This document shows, piece by piece, positions 53,201 through 64,000 of a DNA stretch of 64,000 nucleotides. Source of the DNA: Hybos culiciformis (lineage: Eukaryota; Arthropoda; Insecta; Diptera; Hybotidae); assembly GCA_964007475.1 (NCBI GenBank), contig OZ023273.1, positions 150,394,444 to 150,458,443 on the forward strand, read 5' to 3'. The notes below the pieces were generated by a model. The model saw only the letters and a list, made by a program, of their open reading frames with translations, did no database searches and was not told where the DNA came from. Both the position numbers and the translations under genes were made by a program. How positions within the stretch are numbered: position 1 is the first letter of the stretch; every line of letters starts with the position of its first letter.

Positions 53201-54715
53201 ATGAATAAAACATATCACTAGTATCTAAGAGCGATATGTTAATTAGGTATACAGTACTTTTTTTTTTATTGAGGTTTGTAAGAAGTAAATTTTCAACTTT
53301 TAAATGCACTATTATACATAATTATAATAACATAATTATACCCATAAGAACATTATATATAGTTTTGTTCTGATTTTGATAGTTGTATACCTGAAAAAAA
53401 GCTAGAAATATAAAATTGGGAGTTGAAAATTGTATTTATTTAATGTTTAGATTGTGTTTTACGTTGATCATCAGAGACATAAAGTATTGCCCGAAATATT
53501 AGTTAAGAATTTTTTTTTTTAATATTTTCTCAAACTATATAACGAACATTACTTGACATCCATATTTCGATATTAGCAAATTAATAAAATGCTAAATAAC
53601 TTTAATTCCTAGATTAATTTAATTATTAAAGATTTAAAAAACAATTAAAATGAATTTAACTTTTTTATTATTTTTAATTATTTTAGATGTGTTTCAAAAG
53701 GAAATTAAAATTACTTGTTTACATGGTTCAGTAAATCTAATATTTTTTGAATAATGAAAAAAAAAAGATTTCGTTTTTCAAGATAAAAAGGTGCAATGAT
53801 ATTTTTCTGTGAAATAATTACAGCCCATGAAACTTAAAATCATTATATTAGAATGATATATACATTTTTCTTTCATTTTGTTTCAATCATATGGCTAATT
53901 CGAATTTAGGCTTCATTTTGTACACACTACGATTGATAGCAAATTAAGAAATTTAATTAATAGAAAAGAATTTTCCTTTAGTTTATCTTCTGTCTTAAAC
54001 GAGTACTTAAATTAAATTGTTCTTATATTTTAATAAATATTTTAATGAATGGATGAAAATTATTATATCTGTGTACTTATAGTTATTACAATTACGTACA
54101 TATACAAGATTTGGAACAAGCCCGGATATATTCTCAACACAGCTTCTCGAAATGTTAAGTTCTAATTTTTACCGCCATAGTTTAACGGCGTGATTACTTT
54201 GAATGTGTCTGAAAATAAAACATCCTGTAAAATTTTTTTTATTTATAAGCACTACTTCTAGCCTTTAATAAACAAATTATTATTTCAAACTAGTTAAATT
54301 TTTCTGACCTAAATCTAGTAGGGCTAATTTTTTTAACCGGCCAATTAATTTAACACAAACATAATAATTTCATCAGGTAGTTCTAGAAAAAATTTTCATC
54401 ATCTTTAGAAAATTGTAAAGATTTTTTCTCAGACTATTTTTTTGTTTTAATAAAATTGAAAATCTTTACAAAGAAAATGTAATTAAAATTTTCATAAAAT
54501 AGCGAAAATATTCGCTCTGGTAAGCTTAATTTTTTTTTTCACTGAAGTATATATTTTGATTAATTTAATAAAAATAAAAATAAAAAAAAAAGGTCGATCA
54601 TCAGAAACTAGTTTTTTATAACATAATTTAACAAAATGTTTGATAATTTAACTAGATTCTATAGAATATGACTACGATGGGCTCTAGAAAATAATGATGG
54701 TTAAGTATCTAATCG
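45833..54715. other. AT-rich non-coding DNA, no gene seen
   Basis: Nearly 9 kb of AT-rich background. A patch near 49.7-49.95 kb (around CGCATCAGCATCATTATGC and CGAGTCAGAGTACGTCATG) has higher complexity but stops in all frames. The only other structure is the TA microsatellite. Confidence 0.75.
50221..50259. repeat. TA dinucleotide microsatellite, about 19-20 units
   Basis: The longest uninterrupted simple repeat in the window. Such runs are strongly length-variable. Confidence 0.95.
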
Positions 54716-55096
54716 TACACAGAAAAAAATTTGCTGGTACTAATAACTAAATAATTCGTTAAAATCAACGAAAAATTCGTTATTTTGGCTACAACGAACC
54801 ACTTGTCCTAAACATTGCAATCCATCAACTCTGCCACTGAGCTATGAACTACATTTACGGCAATGTGTAAAATGGAAAATATAAGTTCTGTATGGATTGA
54901 AATTTTTGTTTCCCGTATTTAACGATAACGAACTTTTTTAACGAGTACTAAAAATGAAAAAAATGTTCGTAATAAGAAAATAAACGAAATTTACGTTACA
55001 AAAACGTAATTATTCATTATTTTTCGTTATCTTAACGAGAATGTCATTAACGAACTTTTTTGACGTAATGAGTACGAGCAAATTTTTTTCTGTGTA
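54716..55096. mobile_element. MITE with TA target site and CACAGAAAAAAATTTGCT ends
   Basis: The ends CACAGAAAAAAATTTGCT (54718-54735) and its exact complement (55077-55094) sit between TA dinucleotides (54716-54717 and 55095-55096). This gives a 377-bp element. Similarity continues imperfectly past the perfect core (GGTACTAATA against CGTACTCATT). The TA target site is that of Tc1/mariner-type transposons. The interior is rich in AACGAA/TTCGTT words in inverted orientation, and the middle carries a tRNA-like segment on the minus strand. There is no reading frame. It is a non-autonomous element mobilised, if at all, by a transposase encoded elsewhere. Confidence 0.82.
54783..54855 (-). ncRNA. 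tRNA-like relic (box A and box B) inside the MITE
   Basis: On the minus strand, TAGCTCAGTGGC (54833-54844) is a perfect match to the tRNA box A consensus and continues as AGAG, a normal D-arm end. Exactly 32 nt downstream is GGTTCGTTGTA (54790-54800), a degenerate box B; the normal form is GGTTCGANNCC. That spacing is what a tRNA has. The anticodon region reads GATTGCAATG, giving GCA (Cys) or TGC (Ala) depending on one indel. The anticodon, T and acceptor stems do not pair, so this is not a functional tRNA. It is either a tRNA pseudogene or the head of a SINE carried by the MITE, and could act as a weak internal pol III promoter. Confidence 0.5.
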
Positions 55097-58000
55097 TAGT
55101 CATAAAATCGGAAATTAAAAATTTTTATGCATATAGAGACACATTATTTTTACCAACATTCATTAACAGTTTTTTTATAGTCATCACCTGCATTCGAAAC
55201 TAAAATAAAAGTTTTTTAATTGATTATTATTTTAATAAACCACCGATTTGTTGTATTTATTCGATGATTTGAAGGTGACAAAACATCATGTACAAAAACT
55301 TAAAAAAAACAAATTTTTTCTACCACAATATACTATAAACATATACTTTGTCATTACAGGCTTTTTGAATTATTACTGTATTCAACAAATTTTCTAAAAT
55401 ATATTTAATTTATATAAAAAAAATCAAACTTATTTTTTGTTAAATATTAATTTATAATATTTCTCAATAAATTAGATATTATGGCTGTATTAAAGAGTAA
55501 ACGAGGATGGTTTAATTAAAAATCAATGTTTATAGTTAATTTTTGTATAAATTAGAGCAGCAATATAAATGAATATCAAATTCTCATACAACTATTATCA
55601 GTTTCAAATAATAAGTATATCGTTTTAAACCCTTACTCTAGTACACCTATAATAATACTCAGATATTAATATTCGACAAGATTGCTGTCAAGCTCACTTT
55701 TTTTTTCTAAAATAAATAAAAAATAAAATCATTATGTTACGGTTCAAGTTATATAAGTTCAGATATTTCATTCCTGTTCCTATATAGGTATATAAAATCC
55801 ATTACATTCATCACATACAACCTTGCAATTGTAATGAAATTAAAAATTTCATTATTCAAGCTAAATGCATAATTTCAATTTAATAATTTTACATAAAAAA
55901 CATAATACTATTATAAACAAAAATAGTTTAACAATATAAAAATCAATTCGTAAAATGTGTTAAATTACTTCTTTAAAAAAAAAAAAAACATTTATCAATT
56001 TTTATTATTTTTTTTTCATTAAAATAACAAAATCTCAATTGTATTCGGGAAAATTTATGAAATTGTTGTTATTATTAAAGTAAAGAAAAAATATATATTT
56101 ATATAGATATATATATATATACTTTTTGCACATCCTGTTTTGAATAGGTATAATAACATTCAAATTTACTACTAAAATGTAAAATGATTCCCCCTGATTC
56201 ACATTATTTTTCTTTCGCTAGATTTATTTGATTTTCGTAAAACTTACTTATTCCATTTTAACAATTATTATTATTATTTTTTTTTAATTTTTTTTTTTTA
56301 GTTTTCTTTTCATAACTGGAAAATAAATAATTTTTTTTTTTGTTATTATTTTTAATTTTTTTTTTTTATATATATAAGTAATGTGTTTTTATATACATAT
56401 TATCCATCGTTGAAAAAGATAGTTAAAATTTTTTCGCGAATAGTTTTGAACACACAATAAATTTAAAAAGTTTTATTTTTGAAAAATAAAAGAATATAAA
56501 ATAAAAATGAAAAAAAATAAAAATAAAAAGTTGGTTTACAGAAAAATATGAATCAAAAAATTTGTATTATATAGAGATAGTATTCTCACACACGGTTTGT
56601 TAATGAACATAATATGAAATAAAAATAATGACAGAATCGTCAACACTAATAAAATATGTGCATAACAATAATTTACAAAAAACTTATCATATCAATATCA
56701 GATTTTTTCGTTTCGTCATAATATTATGTAAACTCATGATGTACATTTATTATTACTTTTATAAGTCTGTAGTATTGCTTAGCTTGAATTTTGACTTAGA
56801 TGGTAATAAAAAATAACTTAAAATGCATTCAAATAATGTTTTTGAAATAACACATTAAAATTATAAGTTTCAAAATGAGTTTCTTCACTTTTGCTTTGTT
56901 ATGACGTTTCGGAACTAGTACTTGAATATTTAACTGACTGTTAACTGTTTGAACCTTTTTTTTTAATTTAGTTATTTAGTTAGAATTGAATATTTTTAAA
57001 ACAAATGTATTTTTCCGTAGTTGTTATATATAATTTATATAAAACTCCCGCACAGGTAAACATTTTTGTTTTTAATTCAGTGTAATATTTTTGATATTTC
57101 TGTCTCAACAATAACGTATCAAAAAGTTTTTTTTTTTTTACATAAGGCGCCAAAAAGTCCGAAACGTATAAATTTTCGCTAAATTTAAGAAAAATCAATT
57201 TTTTACATCATTCATAACAATAAAATAATAAAAAAAAAAAGAAGAAAATTGGTAATTTTTGTGGAAATAGATATACATATAGGTAAAAATCGATTCTGTT
57301 TTTACCAGTAATCTATCAAAATCTTAGCTTTATAAGTTCAATTAAATTTTAAAAGAATTCAGAACACTCTATTTATTTTAAAATGATAATTAAATGGTTT
57401 ATATTCTAATGAAAGAAAAATATTAAAAATGAAATAAAAAAAGATTAAAAAAATTAATAAGATATTATTTTGATTATTAATCATAGGATTTTGTTAATTT
57501 TCGAATGACATTATACTTCAAATTCATTAATTAGATAAAGTATTAAAAGTTTCATATGTTTTTGAATATTTAAACAAAATAATGGTATGTTAATAATTTG
57601 TCCAATTGTAAAATTGAAATATATTTTAATTGTAACATTCATTAATATACGAGTTAACTATAACTTTTTTTATTTTTATATTAAATGTTCAATTTAATAT
57701 CACCTGTCAAAAAGTTTTGAAACTATATATTTATTTTGTAACAATCAAAAAAAAAAAGAAGTTCTTGTTAAAAAAAAAACACAAAAATAATTTCCAATTA
57801 CTTTACTTGTATACATATAATGAAAAACTTTTCTACCTAAGCTTAAATAAATTTGTTTCAAAATAATATGAATAAAACCAAAAAACGAACAAATTTACAA
57901 GGTTTATTGGCTCCGCAATAAATCTATTTTTATTGTTTTTCCGCACATATTAATCCCTTGAATACAGATATATTTTATGATTCTAGAAAATTGTCATAAA

Positions 58001-58973
58001 ATCAATCAAGGTGCTTTCAATTTTTTAAGTGAAAATATAGTTTTCATGACAAAATAATTCAAATAAACTTTGAACAAACGAATTTGTAATTGATTAAAAG
58101 TTTTGGCCTGTTATTTCATAAATTTTCAAAATAGCTTAAGGTCATATTCGCTCAATTTGTTTTTTACGTTATACACGTAGTATATGTTATAATCATTTAA
58201 TTGGAATTTGGAAATCATAAAATAAAAAAAAAATTAACCAAAAGGATAATGCCAGGTACAAAGTAGTTTATTTTTAAAAGTGTTTCTTGTGCGACATTGT
58301 CTTGCTTGGTATAAGCTCCGCTTTGTTAATTAACTTAAGTTCTTAATCACTCAATGGATAGAAATGGGCAAAGTTTCATTATATTGGGTATATGAATAAT
58401 GGTAATAGCATTTCCGTATTCAAGTGTGATTTTCCTCAATCAAAAAAAATATTGTAATTTATCAAAAAAACCAGCTTGTATATTTCAATTCATTAATCAA
58501 ATTATTATGTAATAAATTTTACACTATCATATTATAAAAAAACCGACATTATTTCTTATATAAAGTTATCTACTTAGCAGAATGCAAAAAAAAAACAAAT
58601 TTTAACAAAATGTATAAAAATTGAAAAAAAAAATAACTTTAAAATTAAAAAGTGAAAAAATTTCTATCCAATTAAAATGTTCAACATGATTTGATATGCA
58701 AGTGATTGAAATAACATAAAACTTGAAAAAAAAAAACTATATTGATTTTTATAGAATACATATATATTATAGTAAAAAAAATAAATAGAAATTTGTATTA
58801 TTGAAAAGTTGGGTCAGTTGTGTGTGTTCCCAAAATATTATTTTATTATACCATATGACTTTAATTGAATATGTTACGATGAGTTGGTTTAAAAAAGTAT
58901 TCAGTTTTTTTTATTTTTTTTATATTTTAAATAATTCTATTTTTTAATATTTGATTTTTCCCATTAAACAATA
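55097..58973. other. AT-rich non-coding DNA, no gene seen
   Basis: AT-rich background with long T runs and a TA-rich patch near 56.1 kb. No feature supported. Confidence 0.75.
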
Positions 58974-58977
58974 TATA

Positions 58978-59002
58978 GGGGAGAGGCTTGCAGGTTGCCA
59001 CT
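58978..59002 (+). repeat. Left terminal inverted repeat
   Basis: GGGGAGAGGCTTGCAGGTTG plus CCACT, identical to the complement of the right end. A second copy of the CTTGCAGGTTGCCAC core follows immediately at 59004-59018. Confidence 0.93.
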
Positions 59003-59368
59003 GCTTGCAGGTTGCCACCACTGATGTATTTTGGCATTCTAGCAGTCTCACAAACTAAACTCCAAGTGACATCGACGTCAAAAGAACAGTTGTCACTTTT
59101 AATCTACTTTTGGAGCGAACTGAGCAAAGTGTGAATTATTATTTTCAAAAACTTTAAAAAAAAAAATTGTATTTTTGTCCTGTGCTCGTAAAGTTAACTT
59201 TTTTATTAGCAAAGCAATATAAATAATTGGGTTGTGTTTCTTTTTCATTCAATTAACATATTCCAAAAAAGAATTAAAAATATATTATGAATTGGCAATT
59301 TTTTTAAATGGATTATACAAAATTGCGTCAGAATGCAGGTTGCCACCTTTATTAGCTTGCACCTTGAT

Positions 59369-59522
59369 GAAAACACTGATGACTGTATGATTTGTTTGAA
59401 GAAAATGTCGGAAGTAGACACAACTCTATTATGTACCACGAATACAAAATAGCCGTTCACGCGAAATGTGTTTCAGTGTTTGAACTTGCCCGAATTCTGA
59501 TTCCGATGAAGATTTGGAATGA
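59369..59522 (+). pseudogene. Decayed coding patch resembling a PHD-type zinc finger end
   Basis: Three neighbouring pieces, each in a different plus-strand frame, look like parts of one zinc-finger C-terminus. The first is 59369-59445 with CMICLKKMSEVDTTLLC (a C-x2-C knuckle). The second is around 59440-59469 with EYKIAVHAKC (an H-x2-C pair). The third is 59487-59522 with CPNSDSDEDLE followed by a stop (acidic tail). The order C-x2-C, C, H-x2-C, C is that of PHD/C4HC3 fingers, which occur at the C-terminus of some pogo-type transposases and in retrotransposon proteins. At least two frameshifts separate the pieces. This is a suggestion from spacing of Cys and His, not a proven homology. Confidence 0.3.
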
Positions 59523-59682
59523 TTCCATACCATATTGCAATTTTATTTTTTATGTCAATTTTCAGTCATTTCTTTATGTTTACAGCCACTGGGTGCAAGT
59601 GAAATTCAGTAAATTTGAATACATTTCTAAATGAGACATTTTTCAGTTTCAGTTTTTCAACATTTTCAGCAATTTTCCAAAG

Positions 59683-59700
59683 GGTGGCAACCTGCAAGCC
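59683..59700 (-). repeat. Internal inverted copy of the TIR core
   Basis: GGTGGCAACCTGCAAGCC is the complement of the TIR core GGCTTGCAGGTTGCCACC. With the copy at 59335-59347 it shows that the end sequence recurs inside the element. These may be extra transposase-binding sites or footprints of rearranged ends. Confidence 0.85.
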
Positions 59701-59877
59701 TAAATTTGAAGAGTACGATTTTAGATACTTTTGAAAATTTGGTATAGAATTTTTATTTTTTAAAATTTCAAATGATTTCTAGGCCAGGATTGTAGCTTTT
59801 TACTTCCTCTTTCCAACGCATATACTTTTTGTACAATACGTTCATTTTTTGGCGAGTTATGATAAAAAAAGCTATGG

Positions 59878-59902
59878 AGTGGCAACCTGCAAGCCTCTCC
59901 CC
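59878..59902 (-). repeat. Right terminal inverted repeat
   Basis: Exact complement of 58978-59002, followed by TATA at 59903-59906, which mirrors the left flank. Confidence 0.93.
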
Positions 59903-59906
59903 TATA

Positions 59907-62880
59907 CATTCATGGTACAGAAATCATAAATTTTGATTAAGAGCTGAGTGTATAGAATTTAATTGACATTATTTAGACATTTGATAGCATAAAAATAATA
60001 AAAATACTATTTGTAAAAATATAAATAATAATTATTCACCTAAACACTGTATTTTAATATATGTATATACATATTCATATGTAGATTCCTACTATTGATT
60101 ATTTTTTAATCAATTTGAAATAAATATATTTGCGTATCTATTTCCAGATATAAAATTCTTCTTCTTCTTAAAATCTGTAATGGTCAGCAACAAAAAATAT
60201 TCTCACTCTCACAACAAAGCTCAAAAAGCTTAACTATTATTATTCATAAATTAAAATACAACTAAGACTATTTGGTGCATTTATTAATTCAAACGTGCAG
60301 ATGATAGGAAGAAAATCTTATTATTATCTGATAAGAAAATTATTTTTAGCCATAAACCTGAGAAAAAACAAAAGCTTAAGTAAAATAAGAACTGAACATA
60401 AGTGATCTTAACTAACAATATTTTCTGGTTTAGCTACTGCAACATTGTTTCAGAATTATAGATTTTTGGAAAAGAAAAAGATAATAGCTATCTTTTTAAA
60501 ATAACTTTAGTTTTTTATTTAAATTTTATATTTATTAATTTTATTTTTCCTTGAATTAATATAATTTTAATAATGATAAAATAAAACTCTTAAATTTTTT
60601 TTCCTTGTACCTACAGGGAATTTTATTTCAAAAAAAAAAAATGTTTTTTTTTTTTCAGTTTTATGGGTGTTAAAAATTTACCAACTTAAATAAAAATAAC
60701 ACTTGTCGGTATTGTGGTTGAAAAAGAAAAAAAAAATGTTAACCACAAAAGAAAATCTATTATTTTCAAAAATTTTCTAAACTTTTTTGTGTATATATTT
60801 CATTGAAGTTATTCTACATAAATTAGCTTGAGGGTTTCTATTTTGTTAAAGTTTGTGTACATATTATTTATAAAATTTTCGAATACAATATAGTTAAATT
60901 ATGGTTTATCTTTTGAAATTTAATTGGTATTATTTCAAAGTAAATTATTTTTGATTAAAAAGGGCAATTCTTTAACTTTAAGAATATAACTTTTTATCAT
61001 GAAATAAAGTTAAAAATAAAAAGAAAAAAAAAAGTTAAAAAAAAAATAAATAAAAAATACAGAAAACTGAAAACGTGAAAAGTTTTTCAATAAAATTATA
61101 TATTTATCAGACATTTATTTCATTTCAGATATTTTTTTTTTTTTGTATAACTGTATATAGTTTGACGGTCATAAATGATGTTTGAATTATCAGTGTCAAA
61201 AATTATAACATCATAATTTGGCTCAAGGGCTTCTGTTAAACTATTTCAAAGAAAACGAAGGTGAAATGTCATTATAAAGAAAATTTTTTATACTGTAAGT
61301 GACATGATAAAATTTCAGTTTTGAAATTGTGAATATTTTAAAGTGTAAAATTGGTATGACATAAGTTTTCACTGTATATATTTAAAAAAACATTTTTACA
61401 TTGAGGTTTTATGTTTTATACCATGAAAACTTAGTTGCTTTCATATCGGAATTAGTTCCTGAATCATTACATTTATCTACTGATCCGTTTTTCTTACAAG
61501 GTTCACAATAATAATATAATAACTAAAATATTCTCAAACGATGGTATTTGCATTATTGCGTACTGTCATTAATATTTAAGTTTTATTTTAATTTTATCAA
61601 TTTTTTGTATAGTTCTGGAATTGTACATTCAAAAAAACTTTCTCTTACCATCAATTTAAATCAAAATACAAAAGTTCTTTGTGATCGCTGATTAAATCAA
61701 AAAGTTTTTTTTTTTTGAAAATTTCGCAATTGCGATTAATGCAAAAATCCATTATTGGTTGAAGTTTCATGGATATAAATTTTTTTAATTGGAATCCAAG
61801 AACTAAAAAAAAGATTGAATTACTTATCTATGAAATAGAGTAATTTTTCTGTACACTCAAATGTTTCTGTACACTCAAATGTTCACATAAATGAAATTAT
61901 TGTTAATAAAAACATATAGAAAAATAATTTTGATTTTCCAATTCAATTTATACTACATATAAAACATAAAATATTAAAATAATAGTAAAGAAGAAAATAA
62001 TAATAAATATAAACAATAACAATAAACATTTTAAGATTGTTCTTTAAAAGATTAAAAAAAAAATATATATATATGGGGAATTCAATGAATTTTCTACATA
62101 AACTATTATTTTAATTTCTATATATTTTGACTTGTTATCATTTTATTCTATACTGTTGCGTTTTTAGTTTTTTTTTTCACTTTAAAACCACATGAATATG
62201 GTTTTCATTGAATAAAGTAAAGGAATAAAAAAAATACAAAATTTTTTATTGATGTTTGTGAATAATAATTGTTAGAGCAAAAAATTGTTTCATATTATGA
62301 CAACAATTTCTAGAGTACTATATAGAGTACTTTTGCAATTAAAAAAAGAAAAAGAAAAAGAGAAAACTTGAAATGGTTAAAATAACAACATCAAATTATA
62401 TCTGACTTGAATAATGAAATGTTAAACCACTATTATTATGTCAAAACAAAAAAAAAATTATTTTCACATGACTAAATATAAAGATAAAGAGATATAACGT
62501 TTTAGTAGCAAGTAAATTCATTATTCACTTTATATAGCAAAAAAAAAAAGGGAAATACGTTCTATACACCTACAATATTCATTAACTTAGAAACTTACTG
62601 ATTGGTAACATATCATTTTACTTAAAACTTTACTTATTAGTAACATTTATTATAGATCCTTCAAAAATATCCTTGACACAAATATTAAAAAGATTAAACA
62701 TTCCATAATAAGCTGTACAAATAAAGTTTCGCAAATATTGATAAATAGTTGTTGAGCTAAAGTAAGTATATCATATATATACGAAAACTTTAGATGTTTT
62801 AAACTATTGAGTTAAATGTGAGTCAAATCAGATTCACCTGATAAAACCCAGCATTATTTATTTAATTTATGAATAAAATT
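59907..62880. other. AT-rich non-coding DNA, no gene seen
   Basis: AT-rich background; only one small tandem duplication near 61.85 kb is supported. Confidence 0.75.
61846..61881. repeat. 18-bp perfect tandem duplication
   Basis: The unit TTTCTGTACACTCAAATG occurs twice head to tail without mismatch. Confidence 0.93.
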
Positions 62881-63180
62881 CCTAGTTGGGAAAGCATATA
62901 ATGAATTTCGTTCCCCCGCATTGATGTGCACTCGTACTTAAAGTTCTCACTCCACCTTTATTTCCTGTAATTTCTTTATTTTCATAATTCTCATTTAATT
63001 TCTTGGAGTGGGAAGCCTGGGTTAAAGTTTGTTTCCTAATGTGAAGCCATAGCTCTCGGTGGTGCTTCAAAAGATGAAGATGTCATTCGATAGCATTATG
63101 GAATTTTATGCTATGCCATTGATTGTTAGAATTAAGTTAATTTTAAGTTTAGGGATCATCTGTCGGGGTATCCAAACGGA
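62881..63180. other. Island of near-normal composition, unidentified
   Basis: About 300 bp with clearly raised G+C (around CGTTCCCCCGCATTGATGTG, GGAGTGGGAAGCCTGGG and CTGTCGGGGTATCCAAACGG). A 62-codon minus-strand frame crosses it (62882-63070). Its product (containing GGVRTLSTSAHQCGGTKF) matches nothing I recognise, and neighbouring frames are stop-rich. Codon use looks more protein-like than elsewhere, so it may be a decayed mobile-element gene or an isolated exon. No splice sites or element ends were found. Confidence 0.3.
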
Positions 63181-64000
63181 GTGAATTTATTTTTATAATA
63201 AAATGATGAGTACAACTTTTTTATTTTATTTATGTATATTTAATTTTTTCTTTTATTAAGACAATTTATCATATTACTTCATTATTATAATATAATGAAA
63301 GAAAAATTCTAAGATATTTTATAGCAAATCACGTTTGTGGTTAAGAAAATATAAATGAATAAAAAAGAAATGACTCCAAAAGAAATTTTGTTTTTTTTTT
63401 TTTTAAATTCCAACTAGAAAATTAGATACCAGATTGGTTTTATTAAAAAAAAAAAAAGGAAAAATAAATAATTTGATTTTTTTTTGTTGTTTAATAAATG
63501 GTTATTATGTCCACGCGCGCTACAGGACAAATTAACTTCCACAGAAAATACATAAATTTACCTTTCAGAATTTTTGTTTTTTTTTTTTGTTTTAGATAAT
63601 TTATATAAATGATTAACTTTTGCACAGAGATAAAGAAAATCTAAAAAAAAAAGTTTTTTTTTAAGAAAAACACATAATATACACAATTTTTCTTTTATAT
63701 AATTTTTTTTTCATGAAAAACGATAATTGCCGTCTTTATCTGTAATTACACCTACATGTTTAGTTTAGATTTTTTTTTTTTTAAATAAATTATCTAATTT
63801 TTGTCCTTTTTTTTGTTGGGCTAATTAAAGTTTCTTTTAATTATGAAATCCTGATTTTATTTTATATTGGTCGATGATGTGGTAAGTAATTTTGAATATT
63901 TTAATAAATGTATGTATAGCTTATTTAATACTATTAGCTTTCATAACCATTTAAGATTCTGAATTATGACATCAGAAAAATTTCTAAGCCAATTATTTAG
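63181..64000. other. AT-rich non-coding DNA, no gene seen
   Basis: AT-rich background with long poly(T) and poly(A) runs to the end of the window. One short less AT-rich word (GTCCACGCGCGCTACAGGAC at ~63510) stands out, without context. Confidence 0.75.

Larger units (their letters stand above)
58974..59906. mobile_element. 925-bp DNA-transposon-like element with GC-rich TIRs
   Basis: Perfect 25-bp inverted ends, GGGGAGAGGCTTGCAGGTTG... at 58978-59002 and the complement at 59878-59902, are flanked by TATA on both sides (58974-58977, 59903-59906). This fits a TA target site, or a TATA one. The TIR core CTTGCAGGTTGCCAC is repeated in tandem just inside the left end (from 59004). Further copies lie at 59335-59347 (direct) and 59683-59700 (inverted). 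The interior has one patch of coding-like sequence on the plus strand with frameshifts (59369-59522). No intact transposase is present, so this is a non-autonomous or decayed copy. A TA-targeting superfamily (Tc1/mariner/pogo) is plausible but unproven. Confidence 0.8.

Noticed and set aside
1..64000. CRISPR array, bacterial operon or phage region
   Set aside because: No regularly spaced repeats with unique spacers, no ribosome-binding-site-linked frames, and the mobile elements are all of eukaryotic type.

Overview
This window looks like a very AT-rich stretch of an animal nuclear genome, most likely insect or another arthropod. By eye it is about one-fifth to one-quarter G+C. It has long A and T runs, TA and AAT microsatellites, no closely packed reading frames, and a mobile-element complement typical of arthropods. 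I found no complete cellular protein gene, rRNA, functional tRNA gene or CRISPR array. The window is best read as intergenic DNA or the inside of a very large intron. The species cannot be named from what is visible.

The informative sequence sits in short islands of normal base composition. At 23069-24580 there is a deleted PIF/Harbinger DNA transposon: matching terminal inverted repeats (TIRs), a TTA target duplication, subterminal arrays of a TAATGGC-type word, the 5' exon of a HARBI1-like transposase on the minus strand, a short acidic-tailed reading frame on the plus strand, and a 34-bp inverted-repeat pair inside it. At 30894-31563 there is a foldback element with a ~137-bp hairpin and concentric inverted-repeat layers rich in GCGACA/GTCGTTG, flanked by a 7-bp direct repeat. 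At 35155-35861 there is a mosaic: a block of TTTTCCG words flanked by 15-bp direct repeats, then a separate hairpin. At 45489-45832 there is a 5'-truncated non-LTR retrotransposon (minus strand) keeping the last ~78 codons of its reverse-transcriptase ORF plus a poly(A) tail. At 54716-55096 there is a MITE with a TA target site carrying tRNA-like box A and box B sequences at tRNA spacing. At 58974-59906 there is a 925-bp element with GC-rich TIRs, internal copies of the TIR core, and a decayed stretch resembling a PHD-type zinc finger.

Weaker islands, unidentified, lie near 7.9-8.1, 9.1-9.3, 19.7-20.2, 43.1-43.6 and 62.9-63.2 kb. The rest is AT-rich DNA with scattered short tandem duplications.

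No pathway or operon logic applies. The pattern is one of successive insertion, internal deletion and nesting of mobile elements. No previously undescribed gene system is clearly visible. The strongest candidates for something undescribed are the concentric foldback element and the MITE carrying a tRNA-like internal promoter.
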